Part shown: positions 1 to 9,016 of the stretch, one piece after another
Numbering within the stretch: the stretch's first letter is position 1
Layout: every line of letters begins with the position of its first letter
From: Nocardioides jiangsuensis
Lineage (GTDB): Bacteria; Actinomycetota; Actinomycetes; Propionibacteriales; Nocardioidaceae
NCBI RefSeq assembly: GCF_019679455.1
Contig: NZ_JAIEZQ010000002.1
Coordinates: 186,001-250,000, forward strand
Direction of reading: 5' to 3'
DNA: 64,000 nucleotides
Notes under the pieces: generated by a model
Database searches by the model: none
What the model saw: only the letters and a program-made list of their open reading frames with translations
What the model was told of the DNA's origin: nothing
Translations under genes and position numbers: made by a program

Positions 1-263
1 TCCGCAGCCAGACCGCGGACGGCGCGGCCGCCCGTCGTCACGGCGCGGCGGCGCTCGGCCTGATCTCGGCGATCGGTGCGTACGGCGGTTTCCTGGTGCC
101 GCGCGCCTTCGGGGTCTCGGTGGAGCGCACCGGAGGTATCGAGGCGGCGCTGGTCGGGTTCATCGGGTTCTACGTGCTCTGCACCGCGGTGACCTGGTGG
201 TGCTATCTGCGCAGCCGGGTGCTGACGCAGCGCGTGCCGAGTCTTGCGCACGCCCGGGTCTGA
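1..263 (+). CDS. narK: Nitrate/nitrite MFS transporter, C-terminal end (partial)
   Basis: Only the last 86 codons lie in the window; the gene begins upstream. The visible protein has a small-residue-rich helix containing GLISAIGAYGGFLVPRAFG, then a second membrane helix (FIGFYVLCTAVTWWCYL) and a short basic tail. The GAYGG...PRAFG pattern is typical of the last helices of NarK/NasA nitrate-nitrite porters of the major facilitator superfamily. It lies directly upstream of the assimilatory nitrate reductase on the same strand, so nitrate import is the likely job. The family call rests on this fragment and its context. Confidence 0.8.
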   Translation, partial: RSQTADGAAARRHGAAALGLISAIGAYGGFLVPRAFGVSVERTGGIEAALVGFIGFYVLCTAVTWWCYLRSRVLTQRVPSLAHARV

Positions 264-265
264 CC

Positions 266-375
266 GAACGACTGACGTCTCGACGCCGACGGACTGACGT
301 CTCAACACCGCACGACTGACGTCTGAACGCCGAACGAGTGACGTCTCAACACCGAACGACTGACGTCTCAACGAG
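266..375 (+). repeat. Intergenic tandem repeat array A, five units
   Basis: Five direct copies of a unit of about 22 bp fill the gap between narK and nasC. The core resembles CGACTGACGTCTCAACGCCG; copies differ at a few positions (C or G after CGA, CAAC or CGAC, GCCG or ACCG). There are no spacers between units. The array ends in CTCAACGAGAG, right before the nasC ribosome-binding site. The same unit recurs in arrays B to F. It encodes no protein I can recognise; its function is unknown. Confidence 0.9.
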
Positions 376-389
376 AGAGGGGAGGGGAC

Positions 390-2675
390 ATGGTGGAGCA
401 GGTCGAGGGGACACGTACGCACTGCCCGTACTGCTCGCTCCAGTGCGGCATGCAGCTGCACCGCCGGGGTCGCGAGACGACCGTCGCCGCGTGGGAGGAG
501 TTCCCCACCAACCAGGGCGCGATGTGCCGCAAGGGCTGGACGTCGACCGCGCTGCTGCGTGACCGCGAGCGGATCACCACGCCGCTGGTCCGGGACCCCG
601 CGACCGGGACGTTCCGGGCCGCGGAGTGGGACGAGGCGCTCGACCTGGTCGCCTCCCGGCTCGCCGACCTCCAGCGCCGGCACGGCCACGACGCGGTGGC
701 GGTGTTCGGCGGGGGCGGGCTGACCAACGAGAAGGCCTACTCGCTCGGCAAGTTCGCCCGGGTCGCGCTGCGCACCAGCCAGGTCGACTACAACGGCCGG
801 TGGTGCATGTCGTCGGCCGCGTCGGCGGGGACGCGCGCCTTCGGCCTCGACCGCGGCCTCCCGTTCCCGCTCCGCGACATCGAGCACACCGACGTACTCG
901 TCCTCGTCGGGTCCAACCTCGCCGAGACCATGCCGCCGGCGGCCCGGCACCTCGACGCGCTGCGCCGCAACGGCGGCAAGGTCGTCGTGGTCGACCCGCG
1001 ACGTACGGCGACCGCCGACCGCGCCGACGTGGTGCTGCAGCCCGTCCCCGGCACCGACCTGGCCCTCGCCCGCGGCGTGCTGCACGCGGTGGTCGCCGGA
1101 GGCTGGGTCGACCAGGCGTACGTCGACGCGCGGACCACCGGCTTCGAGCAGGTGCGGCGCGACGTGGCCACGGCCTGGCCGGAGCTGACCGAGCGGGTCA
1201 CCGGCGTCGCCGCCGACGACGTGCGCGCGCTCGCCCGGATGCTCGGCGAGGCCGAGAACGTCATCGTGCTCACCGCCCGCGGCGCCGAGCAGCACGCCCA
1301 GGGGTCGGACACCGTCCTGGCCTGGGTCAACGTCGCGCTCGCCCTGGGCCAGTGCGGGAAGTTGCTGTCGGGCTACGGCTGCCTCACCGGCCAGGGCAAC
1401 GGCCAGGGCGGCCGCGAGCACGGCCAGAAGGCCGACCAGCTCCCCGGCTACCGCAGCATCGAGGACCCCGCCGCCCGCGAGCACGTCGCCGGGGTGTGGG
1501 GCGTCGACCCTGCTGGCCTTCCCGGCCGGGGCCGCTCCGCCTACGAGCTGCTCGACGCGATCGGCGCCGACGGCGGACCGAAGGGGCTCTTGGTCTTCGG
1601 CTCCAACATCGTCGTCTCCGCGCCCAACGCGCACCACGTCTCGGGCCGCCTCGACGCGCTCGAGCTGCTGGTCGTCGCGGACTTCGTGATGTCCGAGACC
1701 GCGGCTCGCGCCGACGTGGTGCTGCCGGTCACCCAGTGGGCCGAGGAGACCGGCACCATGACCAACCTCGAGGGCCGGGTGATCCTGCGCCGCCGGGCCG
1801 TCTCCCCTCCTCAAGGGGTGCGCAGCGACCTCGAGGTCCTGGCCGGGTTGGCCGGGCGGCTCGGCGCGCCGGCCGGCTTCGACACCGACCCCGAGCGGGT
1901 CTTCGACGAGCTCCGCCGGGCCTCGGCCGGGGGCCCCGCCGACTACGCCGGGATCAGCTATGCGCGGATCACCGACGAGCACGGCGTCTTCTGGCCCTGC
2001 CCGGCCGACGACCACCCGGGGACCGAGCGGATGTTCCTGGACCGGTTCGCCCACCCCGACGGCCGGGCCCGGTTCCACGCGGTCAGCCACCGCGGGCCGG
2101 CCGAGCAGCCGTGCGGCGACTACCCGCTGTACCTCACGACGGGGCGGGTGCTGGCGCAGTACCAGTCCGGCGCGCAGACCCGGCGGATCCGCGAGCTCGG
2201 CGACGAGGGCGCGTTCGTCGAGCTGCACCCGATGGTGGCCGCACGGGTCGGGGTCGGCGACGGGGAGGAGGTCCGGGTGCGGACCCGGCGCGGGACGATG
2301 CGGGCCCCGGCCCGGGTGAGCACCACGATCCGCCCGGACACGGTCTTCGTGCCCTTCCACTGGGTCGGTGCGAACCAGCTGACCAACGACGCGCTCGACC
2401 CGGCGTCGCGAATGCCGGAGTTCAAGGTGTGCGCGGCGGCCGTCGAGGCCGCGTCGGACGGGCCGGTGGGCGGCGTGGCTGACGCTGACGCGTCGACCGG
2501 TGCGGCGGACGGCTTGCCTACCATCCGGCCTCGCTCCGCTCGGCCTCCCGCCAGGCCCGCCACGGCTGCGCCGTCCGCCTCCCCGCTCGCCACGTCCGCA
2601 AGTGCCGTCGACGCGGCCGTCACGTCCCCGTGCGCCGCTGACGCTGACGCGACCCCCGGAGGCGTCGATGGCTAG
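390..2675 (+). CDS. nasC: Assimilatory nitrate reductase catalytic subunit (molybdopterin oxidoreductase)
   Basis: Reduces nitrate to nitrite in the cytoplasm using a bis-MGD molybdenum cofactor and one [4Fe-4S] cluster. The N terminus carries the cluster ligands C12, C15, C19 and C46 (CPYCSLQC ... MCRKGW). The likely molybdenum ligand is C139 in the GRWCMSSA motif, as in NasC/NarB enzymes. The C-terminal cofactor-binding domain includes LYLTTGRVLAQYQSG. No Tat signal is present, which fits an assimilatory enzyme. A purine-rich ribosome-binding site (GGGGAGGGG) precedes the ATG. The last 60 or so residues are low-complexity Ala/Pro/Ser sequence. The gene overlaps its downstream neighbour by 8 nt, implying co-translation. 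Confidence 0.93.
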   Translation: MVEQVEGTRTHCPYCSLQCGMQLHRRGRETTVAAWEEFPTNQGAMCRKGWTSTALLRDRERITTPLVRDPATGTFRAAEWDEALDLVASRLADLQRRHGHDAVAVFGGGGLTNEKAYSLGKFARVALRTSQVDYNGRWCMSSAASAGTRAFGLDRGLPFPLRDIEHTDVLVLVGSNLAETMPPAARHLDALRRNGGKVVVVDPRRTATADRADVVLQPVPGTDLALARGVLHAVVAGGWVDQAYVDARTTGFEQVRRDVATAWPELTERVTGVAADDVRALARMLGEAENVIVLTARGAEQHAQGSDTVLAWVNVALALGQCGKLLSGYGCLTGQGNGQGGREHGQKADQLPGYRSIEDPAAREHVAGVWGVDPAGLPGRGRSAYELLDAIGADGGPKGLLVFGSNIVVSAPNAHHVSGRLDALELLVVADFVMSETAARADVVLPVTQWAEETGTMTNLEGRVILRRRAVSPPQGVRSDLEVLAGLAGRLGAPAGFDTDPERVFDELRRASAGGPADYAGISYARITDEHGVFWPCPADDHPGTERMFLDRFAHPDGRARFHAVSHRGPAEQPCGDYPLYLTTGRVLAQYQSGAQTRRIRELGDEGAFVELHPMVAARVGVGDGEEVRVRTRRGTMRAPARVSTTIRPDTVFVPFHWVGANQLTNDALDPASRMPEFKVCAAAVEAASDGPVGGVADADASTGAADGLPTIRPRSARPPARPATAAPSASPLATSASAVDAAVTSPCAADADATPGGVDG

Positions 2676-4065
2676 GGAACGCGTCGTCGTGGTCGGGAAC
2701 GGGATGGCGGCCACGCGGCTGGTCGAGGAGCTCGTGGCGCGGCCGGGGGCGGACCTCGCCATCACCGTCGTCGGCGACGAGCCCGGCCCGTCGTACAACC
2801 GGATCTTGCTCTCCGCGGTGCTCGAGGGCACCCACCCGGCGAGCGAGATCGCCCTGCAGGACGAGGGCTTCCACCGCGACCACGGGGTCACCCTGCTCAC
2901 CGGCACCCGGGTCGCCGAGGTGGACCGCGAGGCCCGCGAGGTCGTGCTCGAGGACCGGCGCCGGCTGCCGTACGACCGGCTGGTGCTGGCCACCGGCTCG
3001 ATCCCGACCCTGCCGCCGATCCGCGGCCTGGTGTCGCCCGACGGGCGGCTGCACCCGAAGGTGCACGCCTTCCGGTCGCTGACCGACTGCCACCGGCTGC
3101 TCGGCGCGGTCCCGGACGCCCGGCGCGCGGTCGTCGTCGGCGGCGGCCTCCTCGGTCTCCAGGTGGCCCGCGCGCTCAGCGTCCGCGGGCTGGAGGTGGA
3201 CCTGGTCGAGGGCACCTCGCACCTGCTGTCCTCCCAGGTCGGTGAGCAGGCCGGCGCCGTCCTGCGGCAGAGCCTGCACCGGCTCGGTACCGAGGTGCAC
3301 ACCCACTCCCGCGCGGTCCGGCTCACCGACGAGGGGCTCCGGCTCGACAACGGCTACACCCTGCCGACCGACCTGGTCGTGCTCACCGCCGGCGGCCGCC
3401 CGGCGACCGCGCTGGCCAAGCGGGCCGGGCTGTACGTGCGGCGCGGGGTGGTCGTGGACGACCGGCTCCGCTCGGTCACCGACGAGCGGGTGCACGCCCT
3501 CGGCGACTGCGCGGAGCACCGCAGCCGCACGACCGGGTTCGTGCCACCGGCGTGGGAGCAGGCCTCGGTGCTGGCGGGCGTGCTCGCGGGCGAGGACCGG
3601 ACGTACGACGGTTCGCGGGTCGTCGCGCGGCTGCGCGCCACCGGCCTCGACGTCGCGGTGATGGGCGACCCCGAGCGCACCGAGGGGGAGGTGGTCGAGG
3701 TGGCCAACCCGGTCACCGGCTCCTACCGCAAGGTCGTCGTGCGCGGCGGCGTGCTCGAGGCGGCGGTCATGGTCGGGGACCTCTCCCGGGTCGGCCTGCT
3801 GACCCAGCTGTTCGACCGCCGTACCGTCCTGGGCCGCGCCGAGCCCGGGATGCTGCTGATGGCCGACCCGCCCGCCGTGCGCGCCGCACTCCCCGACGAC
3901 GCCGAGGTCTGCGCCTGCGCCGGGGTCAGCGCGGGCCGGGTCCGGGCCTGCGCCGACCTCGCCGCGGTGGTCGCCACCACGCGCGCCACCACCGGCTGCG
4001 GGGGGTGCGCCACCACCGTCCGGGAGCTGCTCGGCAACCCGGACGGGCTCGTCCCGACCCGCTGA
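2668..4065 (+). CDS. FAD-dependent NAD(P)H oxidoreductase with C-terminal BFD-like [2Fe-2S] domain
   Basis: A 465-residue protein with an N-terminal FAD motif (VVVGNGMAATRLVEEL), a middle NAD(P)-binding motif (VVVGGGLLGLQVARAL) and the TDERVHALGDCAEH region of pyridine nucleotide-disulphide oxidoreductases. The last 60 residues contain a BFD-type CxC...CxxC set (VCACAG ... TGCGGC). This resembles the N-terminal half of NirB and the electron-transfer subunit NasB. Placed between nasC and nirB, it most likely passes electrons from NAD(P)H to NasC. The ATG was chosen because the FAD motif starts at once after it; a longer reading frame upstream would run far into nasC. Confidence 0.85.
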   Translation: MARERVVVVGNGMAATRLVEELVARPGADLAITVVGDEPGPSYNRILLSAVLEGTHPASEIALQDEGFHRDHGVTLLTGTRVAEVDREAREVVLEDRRRLPYDRLVLATGSIPTLPPIRGLVSPDGRLHPKVHAFRSLTDCHRLLGAVPDARRAVVVGGGLLGLQVARALSVRGLEVDLVEGTSHLLSSQVGEQAGAVLRQSLHRLGTEVHTHSRAVRLTDEGLRLDNGYTLPTDLVVLTAGGRPATALAKRAGLYVRRGVVVDDRLRSVTDERVHALGDCAEHRSRTTGFVPPAWEQASVLAGVLAGEDRTYDGSRVVARLRATGLDVAVMGDPERTEGEVVEVANPVTGSYRKVVVRGGVLEAAVMVGDLSRVGLLTQLFDRRTVLGRAEPGMLLMADPPAVRAALPDDAEVCACAGVSAGRVRACADLAAVVATTRATTGCGGCATTVRELLGNPDGLVPTR

Positions 4066-4154
4066 GCGGACTCGTTTTCATCCCCGAAACATTGAGAAAC
4101 GCACCCAAAACCTGGGCCGTCTACGTTTCTCGCAACCCGAAAGGAAACGCACCC
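4066..4154 (+). promoter_or_regulatory. nirB leader with GTTTC/GAAAC repeats
   Basis: This 89-nt gap is the most AT-rich stretch of the nitrate cluster. It carries GAAAC at 4086-4090 and 4096-4100, GTTTC near 4125 and GAAAC at 4144-4148. On the minus strand, GTTTC-N6-GAAAA resembles one half of the actinobacterial GlnR consensus (GTNAC-N6-GAAAC). GlnR and NnaR are the known nitrogen regulators of such operons, so a binding site here is plausible, but the matches are partial. It shows that nirB may have its own promoter besides read-through from nasC. Confidence 0.35.
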
Positions 4155-6734
4155 ATGACGCATCTCCGACAGACGCTGGTCGTCGCCGGACACGGCATGG
4201 TCGGGCACAGGTTCGTGCAGGCCGCCGTCGAGCGCGGGCTCACCGAGCGCTTCGACATCGTGGTGGTGGGCCAGGAGCCGCGGCCGGCGTACGACCGGGT
4301 CGCCCTGACCTCCTTCTTCTCCGCCGCGAGCGCCGACGAGCTCTCCCTGCTCCCCGAGGGCAGGTACGACGACCCGCGGGTGCGGCTCACGCTCGGCACC
4401 ACCGTGGAGGCGGTCGACCGGGACGCCCGGACGGTCACCCTCGACAGCGGCGAGACCCTCGGGTACGACGTGCTGGTGCTCGCCACCGGGGCGGGCCCGT
4501 TCGTCCCGCCGGTCCCGGGCCACGACCTGGACGGCTGCTTCGTCTACCGCACCATCGAGGACCTCGAGGCGATCCGTGACGCGGCGGCGACCGCGAAGGC
4601 CGGCGCGGTCATCGGCGGTGGCCTGCTCGGGCTCGAGGCCGCCAACGCCCTGGTGTCGCTGGGCCTGGAGACCCATGTCGTGGAGATGGCGCCGCGGCTG
4701 ATGCCGGTCCAGCTCGACGAGGCCGGCGGCGGCACCCTCGTCCGGCACATCGAGAAGCTCGGCGTCGAGGTGCACTGCGGCGCCGCCACGCAGCGGGTGG
4801 TCGACGTCGACGGACGCGTCGCCGGGCTCGAGCTGGCCCACCGCACGGTCGACGCCGAGATCGTCGTGTTCTCCGCGGGCATCCGGCCCCGCGACCAGCT
4901 CGCCCGGGCCTGCGGGCTGCCCGTCGCCGAGCGCGGCGGCGTGCTCGTCGACGAGCAGTGCCGCACCGAGGACCCGCACGTGTTCGCGATCGGCGAGTGC
5001 GCCGCCCCGGGCGGGCGGATGTACGGCCTGGTCGCCCCCGGCTACTCGATGGCCGAGGTCGTGGTGGACACCCTGCTCGGCGGCGAGGGGTCGTTCACCG
5101 GCGCGGACATGTCCACCAAGCTCAAGCTGCTCGGCGTCGACGTGGCGTCCTTCGGCGACGCGTTCGCGACCACGCCCGGCTCGCTGGAGCTGATCTTCGC
5201 CGACGCGGTCGCCGGGGTCTACAAGAAGCTGGTCGTCTCCGTCGACCAGGACGGCAACGCCTCGCGGCTGCTGGGCGGGATCCTGGTCGGCGACGCGTCG
5301 GCGTACGGCACCCTGCGCCCGCTGGTGTCCTCGGGCATCACCCTCCCCGCGAACCCCGAGGAGCTGATCCTCCCGGCGTCCCGGGGTGGCGCGGCCCCGG
5401 TGGGGATGCCCGACGACGCCGTGGTGTGCAGCTGCAACAACATCACCAAGGCCGCCGTCTGCGGCGCCGTGGACGGGTCCGCGGACCGGCCGGGCTGCGC
5501 CGACGTCGCCTGCATCAAGAGCTGCACCAGGGCCGGCTCGACCTGCGGGTCGTGCGTGCCGGTGCTGAAGAACCTCCTCGACGAGCGGCTCGCGGCCGCG
5601 GGCCGGCTGGTCCGCACCGGGATCTGCGAGCACTTCGACCTGTCCCGCCAGGAGCTCTTCGACGTGGTGGCGGTCCACGGCTACCGCACCTTCGACGACC
5701 TGGTCACCGCCCACGGGCGTGGCCGCGGCTGCGACGTGTGCAAGCCCGCGGTCGCCTCGATCCTGGCCAGCCAGCTCAACGGGCACGTGCTCGACGAGTC
5801 GACGGTGGCGCTGCAGGACACCAACGACGCCTACCTCGCCAACATCCAGCGCAACGGCACCTACTCGGTGGTGCCGCGGGTGCCGGGCGGCGAGATCACC
5901 CCGGACAGGCTGATCGTGATCGGCGAGGTCGCCCGCGACTTCGCGCTCTACACGAAGATCACCGGAGGTCAGCGGATCGACCTGCTCGGCGCCCGGCTCG
6001 AGCAGCTGCCCGCGATCTGGCGCCGCCTGGTCGACGCCGGGTTCGAGTCCGGCCACGCCTACGGCAAGTCGCTGCGCACCGTGAAGTCCTGCGTCGGCTC
6101 CACCTGGTGCCGGTACGGGGTGCAGGACTCGGTGCGGCTCGCGATCGACCTGGAGAACCGGTACCGGGGCCTCCGCTCGCCGCACAAGATCAAGGCCGGC
6201 GTCAGCGGCTGCGCCCGTGAGTGCGCCGAGGCCCGGGGCAAGGACTTCGGTGTGATCGCCACCGAGAAGGGCTGGAACCTGTACGTCGGCGGCAACGGCG
6301 GCGCGAACCCCGCGCACGCGCAGCTGCTCGCCACCGACCTCGACACCGAGACGCTGGTCCGGTACGTCGACCGCTTCCTCATGTACTACATCCGCACCGC
6401 CGACCGGCTGCAGCGCACCAGCACCTGGATCGGCGCGCTGGACGGCGGCCTGGACCGGGTCCGCGCGGTGGTGGTCGACGACGAGCTCGGTCTCGGCGCC
6501 GAGCTCGAGGCCGACATGGCCCGGCACGTCGACACCTACTTCGACGAGTGGCGGGCCACCCTGGAGGACCCCGAGAAGCTCTCCCGGTTCGTCTCCTTCG
6601 TCAACGCCCCGGGCACCCCCGACCCGACGATCGCGTTCACCACCGAGCGCGGGCAGATCCAGCCGGTCCTCGAGGGGGAGGACGGCGGTCCCACGCTGAT
6701 CGCCGGCGCCTCCATCCCGGTGGGCGCGCGATGA
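4155..6734 (+). CDS. nirB: Nitrite reductase [NAD(P)H] large subunit
   Basis: Reduces nitrite to ammonium with six electrons from NAD(P)H, in the cytoplasm with NirD. At 859 residues it has full family length. In order: an FAD/NAD(P) oxidoreductase domain (about 1-290, starting LVVAGHGMVGHRF), two BFD-like cysteine-rich regions (VVCSCNNITK ... TCGSC; GCDVC), and the sulfite/nitrite reductase domain. The siroheme/[4Fe-4S] ligands are visible as C646, C652, C686 and C690 (CVGSTWC and CARECAE). The ATG follows AAGGAAACG. Its stop overlaps the nirD start (ATGA), which implies a fixed subunit ratio. Confidence 0.95.
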   Translation: MTHLRQTLVVAGHGMVGHRFVQAAVERGLTERFDIVVVGQEPRPAYDRVALTSFFSAASADELSLLPEGRYDDPRVRLTLGTTVEAVDRDARTVTLDSGETLGYDVLVLATGAGPFVPPVPGHDLDGCFVYRTIEDLEAIRDAAATAKAGAVIGGGLLGLEAANALVSLGLETHVVEMAPRLMPVQLDEAGGGTLVRHIEKLGVEVHCGAATQRVVDVDGRVAGLELAHRTVDAEIVVFSAGIRPRDQLARACGLPVAERGGVLVDEQCRTEDPHVFAIGECAAPGGRMYGLVAPGYSMAEVVVDTLLGGEGSFTGADMSTKLKLLGVDVASFGDAFATTPGSLELIFADAVAGVYKKLVVSVDQDGNASRLLGGILVGDASAYGTLRPLVSSGITLPANPEELILPASRGGAAPVGMPDDAVVCSCNNITKAAVCGAVDGSADRPGCADVACIKSCTRAGSTCGSCVPVLKNLLDERLAAAGRLVRTGICEHFDLSRQELFDVVAVHGYRTFDDLVTAHGRGRGCDVCKPAVASILASQLNGHVLDESTVALQDTNDAYLANIQRNGTYSVVPRVPGGEITPDRLIVIGEVARDFALYTKITGGQRIDLLGARLEQLPAIWRRLVDAGFESGHAYGKSLRTVKSCVGSTWCRYGVQDSVRLAIDLENRYRGLRSPHKIKAGVSGCARECAEARGKDFGVIATEKGWNLYVGGNGGANPAHAQLLATDLDTETLVRYVDRFLMYYIRTADRLQRTSTWIGALDGGLDRVRAVVVDDELGLGAELEADMARHVDTYFDEWRATLEDPEKLSRFVSFVNAPGTPDPTIAFTTERGQIQPVLEGEDGGPTLIAGASIPVGAR

Positions 6735-7075
6735 CCGCGACCGAGACCTGGACCCCGGTCTGCACGCTGGTCGAGCTCGAGGTCGAGCGGGGCGCCGCGG
6801 CGCTGGTCCACGGGCAGGCGGTGGCGATCTTCCGCACCCACGACGACACGGTGTACGCGCTGGGCAACCACGACCCGTTCAGCCGGGCGAGCGTGATCGC
6901 CCGCGGCATCGTCGGTACCCGCGGGGACGTCCCCTTCGTCGCCTCCCCGATGCACAAGAACGCCTTCGACCTGCGCACCGGGCGCTGCCTCGACGACGAG
7001 GGGACGAGCGTGCCCAGCTACGAGGTGCGGGTGGTCGAGGGCGTGGTGCTGGTCGGCCCGCGGAGGACGCCATGA
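6731..7075 (+). CDS. nirD: Nitrite reductase [NAD(P)H] small subunit
   Basis: A 114-residue partner of NirB with a Rieske-like fold. The sequence has the family pattern (VYALGNHDPFSRASVIARGI ... SPMHKNAFDLRTG) but no pair of Cys-His cluster ligands, as is normal for NirD. The start overlaps the nirB stop by 4 nt and the stop overlaps the next gene's ATG by 4 nt. All three are therefore almost surely one transcript. Confidence 0.93.
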   Translation: MTATETWTPVCTLVELEVERGAAALVHGQAVAIFRTHDDTVYALGNHDPFSRASVIARGIVGTRGDVPFVASPMHKNAFDLRTGRCLDDEGTSVPSYEVRVVEGVVLVGPRRTP

Positions 7076-8271
7076 CCGCGGTGGCGACCGGCCCGGGGGT
7101 CGACGCGGCTGCCGCGCGGACCGGCCCGGCGGCGGGGGACCCCACGGCGGACGGGCCGTACGCGGGGGCGGGCCGTCCGCTGGCGGGCTTCCGGGTGGGG
7201 ATCACCTCCACCCGCAAGGTCGAGGAGCTGACCGCGCTCCTCGAGCGGCGCGGCGCGGAGGTCGAGTCCGCCCCGGCGATGGCGATCGACCCGGTGCCGG
7301 ACGACGCCGCGCTGCGGGCCGCGACCCGGTCCTGCATCGACGTACCGCCGGACCTGTTCGTCGCCACCACCGGCCTGGGGCTGCGCCGCTGGTTCGAGGC
7401 GGCCGCGTCCTGGGGGATGCTCGACGACCTGCTCGCCGCGCTCGCCGGCGCCGAGGTGATCGCAAGGGGCCCCAAGAGCGTCGGCGCGCTGCGCGCCCAC
7501 GGGCTGCGCGAGCGCTGGTCGCCGCCGTCCGAGTGCTTCGACGACGTGCTCGCCTACCTGCGCGGCAGCACCCTGACCGGGCGCCGGATCGTGGTCCAGG
7601 AGCACGGCCGGTCGCTGTCGGTGGCCGCCAACGCGCTGCGCCGGCAGGGTGCCTCGGTCGAGACGGTCACCGTGTACCGCTGCGCGCCCGACGACGACCA
7701 GGCCGCGATGTTCCGGATGGTCGACCTGGTCGCCGATCGGCGGGTCGACGCGGTCACGTTCACCAGCGCCCCGGCCGTGGACATCCTGCTCGACGTCGCG
7801 GCCGCCTCCGGGCGCCGCGGGGAGGTCGTCGAGGCGTTCCGCGACGGCGTGCTCGCCGCCTGCGTCGGCCCGGTCACCGCGGCGCCGTTCGAGCTGTACG
7901 GCGTCCCGGTGCTCCAGCCCGGCCGCGCCCGTCTCGCCGCGATGGTCCGCGCCCTCGAGGTCGAGCTGCCCAGCCGACGCGGCGGGACCGGGCTCGACGT
8001 GCGTGGCCACCGGCTGCTGCTCCACGGCGACAGCGTCTGCGTCGACGGGGCGGAGGTCGCGCTGTCGCCGGCGCCGCTGGCGGTGCTGCGGGCGCTGGCC
8101 GAGCGCCCCGGGCACGTCGTGTCTCGCCGCGAGCTGCTGGGCCACCTGCCCAGCGGCCACGCCGGCAGCGAGCACGCGGTGGAGGTCGCCGTCGGACGGC
8201 TCCGTGCCGCCGTCGGTCCACGTCTGGTGCAGACGGTCGTCAAGCGCGGCTACCGCCTGCCGGTCACCTGA
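7072..8271 (+). CDS. nnaR: Uroporphyrinogen-III synthase domain fused to an OmpR-type DNA-binding domain (NnaR type)
   Basis: The 399-residue protein has a HemD-like fold from about residue 40 to 290 (GFRVGITSTRKVEELTALL ... TFTSAPAVDILLDVAA). A C-terminal winged helix of the Trans_reg_C type follows from about 305 (LSPAPLAVLRALAERPG ... VEVAVGRLRAAVG, KRGYRL). This architecture is that of NnaR, the nitrate-assimilation regulator described in Streptomyces and mycobacteria. Whether the HemD part still makes uroporphyrinogen III or only senses a ligand cannot be told from the sequence. It is translationally coupled to nirD and sits beside the siroheme chelatase gene. The first 35 residues are low-complexity Gly/Ala. 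Confidence 0.88.
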   Translation: MTAVATGPGVDAAAARTGPAAGDPTADGPYAGAGRPLAGFRVGITSTRKVEELTALLERRGAEVESAPAMAIDPVPDDAALRAATRSCIDVPPDLFVATTGLGLRRWFEAAASWGMLDDLLAALAGAEVIARGPKSVGALRAHGLRERWSPPSECFDDVLAYLRGSTLTGRRIVVQEHGRSLSVAANALRRQGASVETVTVYRCAPDDDQAAMFRMVDLVADRRVDAVTFTSAPAVDILLDVAAASGRRGEVVEAFRDGVLAACVGPVTAAPFELYGVPVLQPGRARLAAMVRALEVELPSRRGGTGLDVRGHRLLLHGDSVCVDGAEVALSPAPLAVLRALAERPGHVVSRRELLGHLPSGHAGSEHAVEVAVGRLRAAVGPRLVQTVVKRGYRLPVT

Positions 8272-8284
8272 GGAGGAGAGTGCA

Positions 8285-9016
8285 GTGAAGCCACGTCTGG
8301 TCACGGTCGCCCACGGGACGCGCGCCGCCGAGGGGCCGGTCACGATCCGCGGCCTGGTGCGCCAGGTGGCGCGGCGGATGCCGAACGTCGACGTGGTCGA
8401 GTCCTACGTCGAGCTCGCCGAGCCGAGCTTCTCGTCGGTGATGGAGCGGGCCGAGGCCCCGTCGGTCGTCGTACCCCTGCTGCTGTCCACCGGCTACCAC
8501 GTCACCACCGACCTGCCGGCGGCCGCGCGGCGCAGCCCGCACCCGGTGGTGACCGCGCGCCCCCTCGGGCCGCACCCGCTGCTCGCCGCGGCAGCCGCGA
8601 TGCGGCTCCGGGCCGCGGGGGCGCAGCGCGGCGACGCGGTCGTGATGGTCGCCGCCGGCTCGACCGACCCCGACGCCGCGGTGGACACCTACGTCGCCGG
8701 CCGGCTGCTCCAGGCGCACTGGGGCGGGGCCCCCGTCCAGGTCGCGCACCTGAGCGGGGAGGGGCTCTCCGTCGCGGACGCGATGGCGAACCTGCGCCGC
8801 GACGGGCACACGCGGATCGCCATGTCGCCGTACCTGCTCGCCCCCGGCCACTTCGCCGCCAAGGCCCGTACGATCTCCGTGCTGCACGGCGCCACCGCGG
8901 TCGCCGACGTGCTCGGGCAGCACCCGCTGGTGGCCGAGCTGGTGATCCGCCGCTACCTGACCGCGATGCGCGCGTCGGTGGGCGTCGGCACCGCCCGCCG
9001 GGCACGGGTGGCCTGA
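8285..9016 (+). CDS. Sirohydrochlorin chelatase (CbiX/SirB family)
   Basis: Likely inserts ferrous iron into sirohydrochlorin to give siroheme, the NirB cofactor. The 243-residue protein starts PRLVTVAHGTRAAEG, the family motif carrying the metal-binding His, and has a second, duplicated half from about residue 125 (AVVMVAAGSTDPDA ... YLLAPGHFAAKAR). The GTG start is chosen because GAGGAG lies 9-14 nt upstream, 13 nt after the nnaR stop. The last 64 nt overlap the 3' end of a convergent gene, so one of the two C termini may be shorter in related strains. CbiX-type cobalt insertion is possible, but the context favours iron. Confidence 0.88.
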   Translation: MKPRLVTVAHGTRAAEGPVTIRGLVRQVARRMPNVDVVESYVELAEPSFSSVMERAEAPSVVVPLLLSTGYHVTTDLPAAARRSPHPVVTARPLGPHPLLAAAAAMRLRAAGAQRGDAVVMVAAGSTDPDAAVDTYVAGRLLQAHWGGAPVQVAHLSGEGLSVADAMANLRRDGHTRIAMSPYLLAPGHFAAKARTISVLHGATAVADVLGQHPLVAELVIRRYLTAMRASVGVGTARRARVA

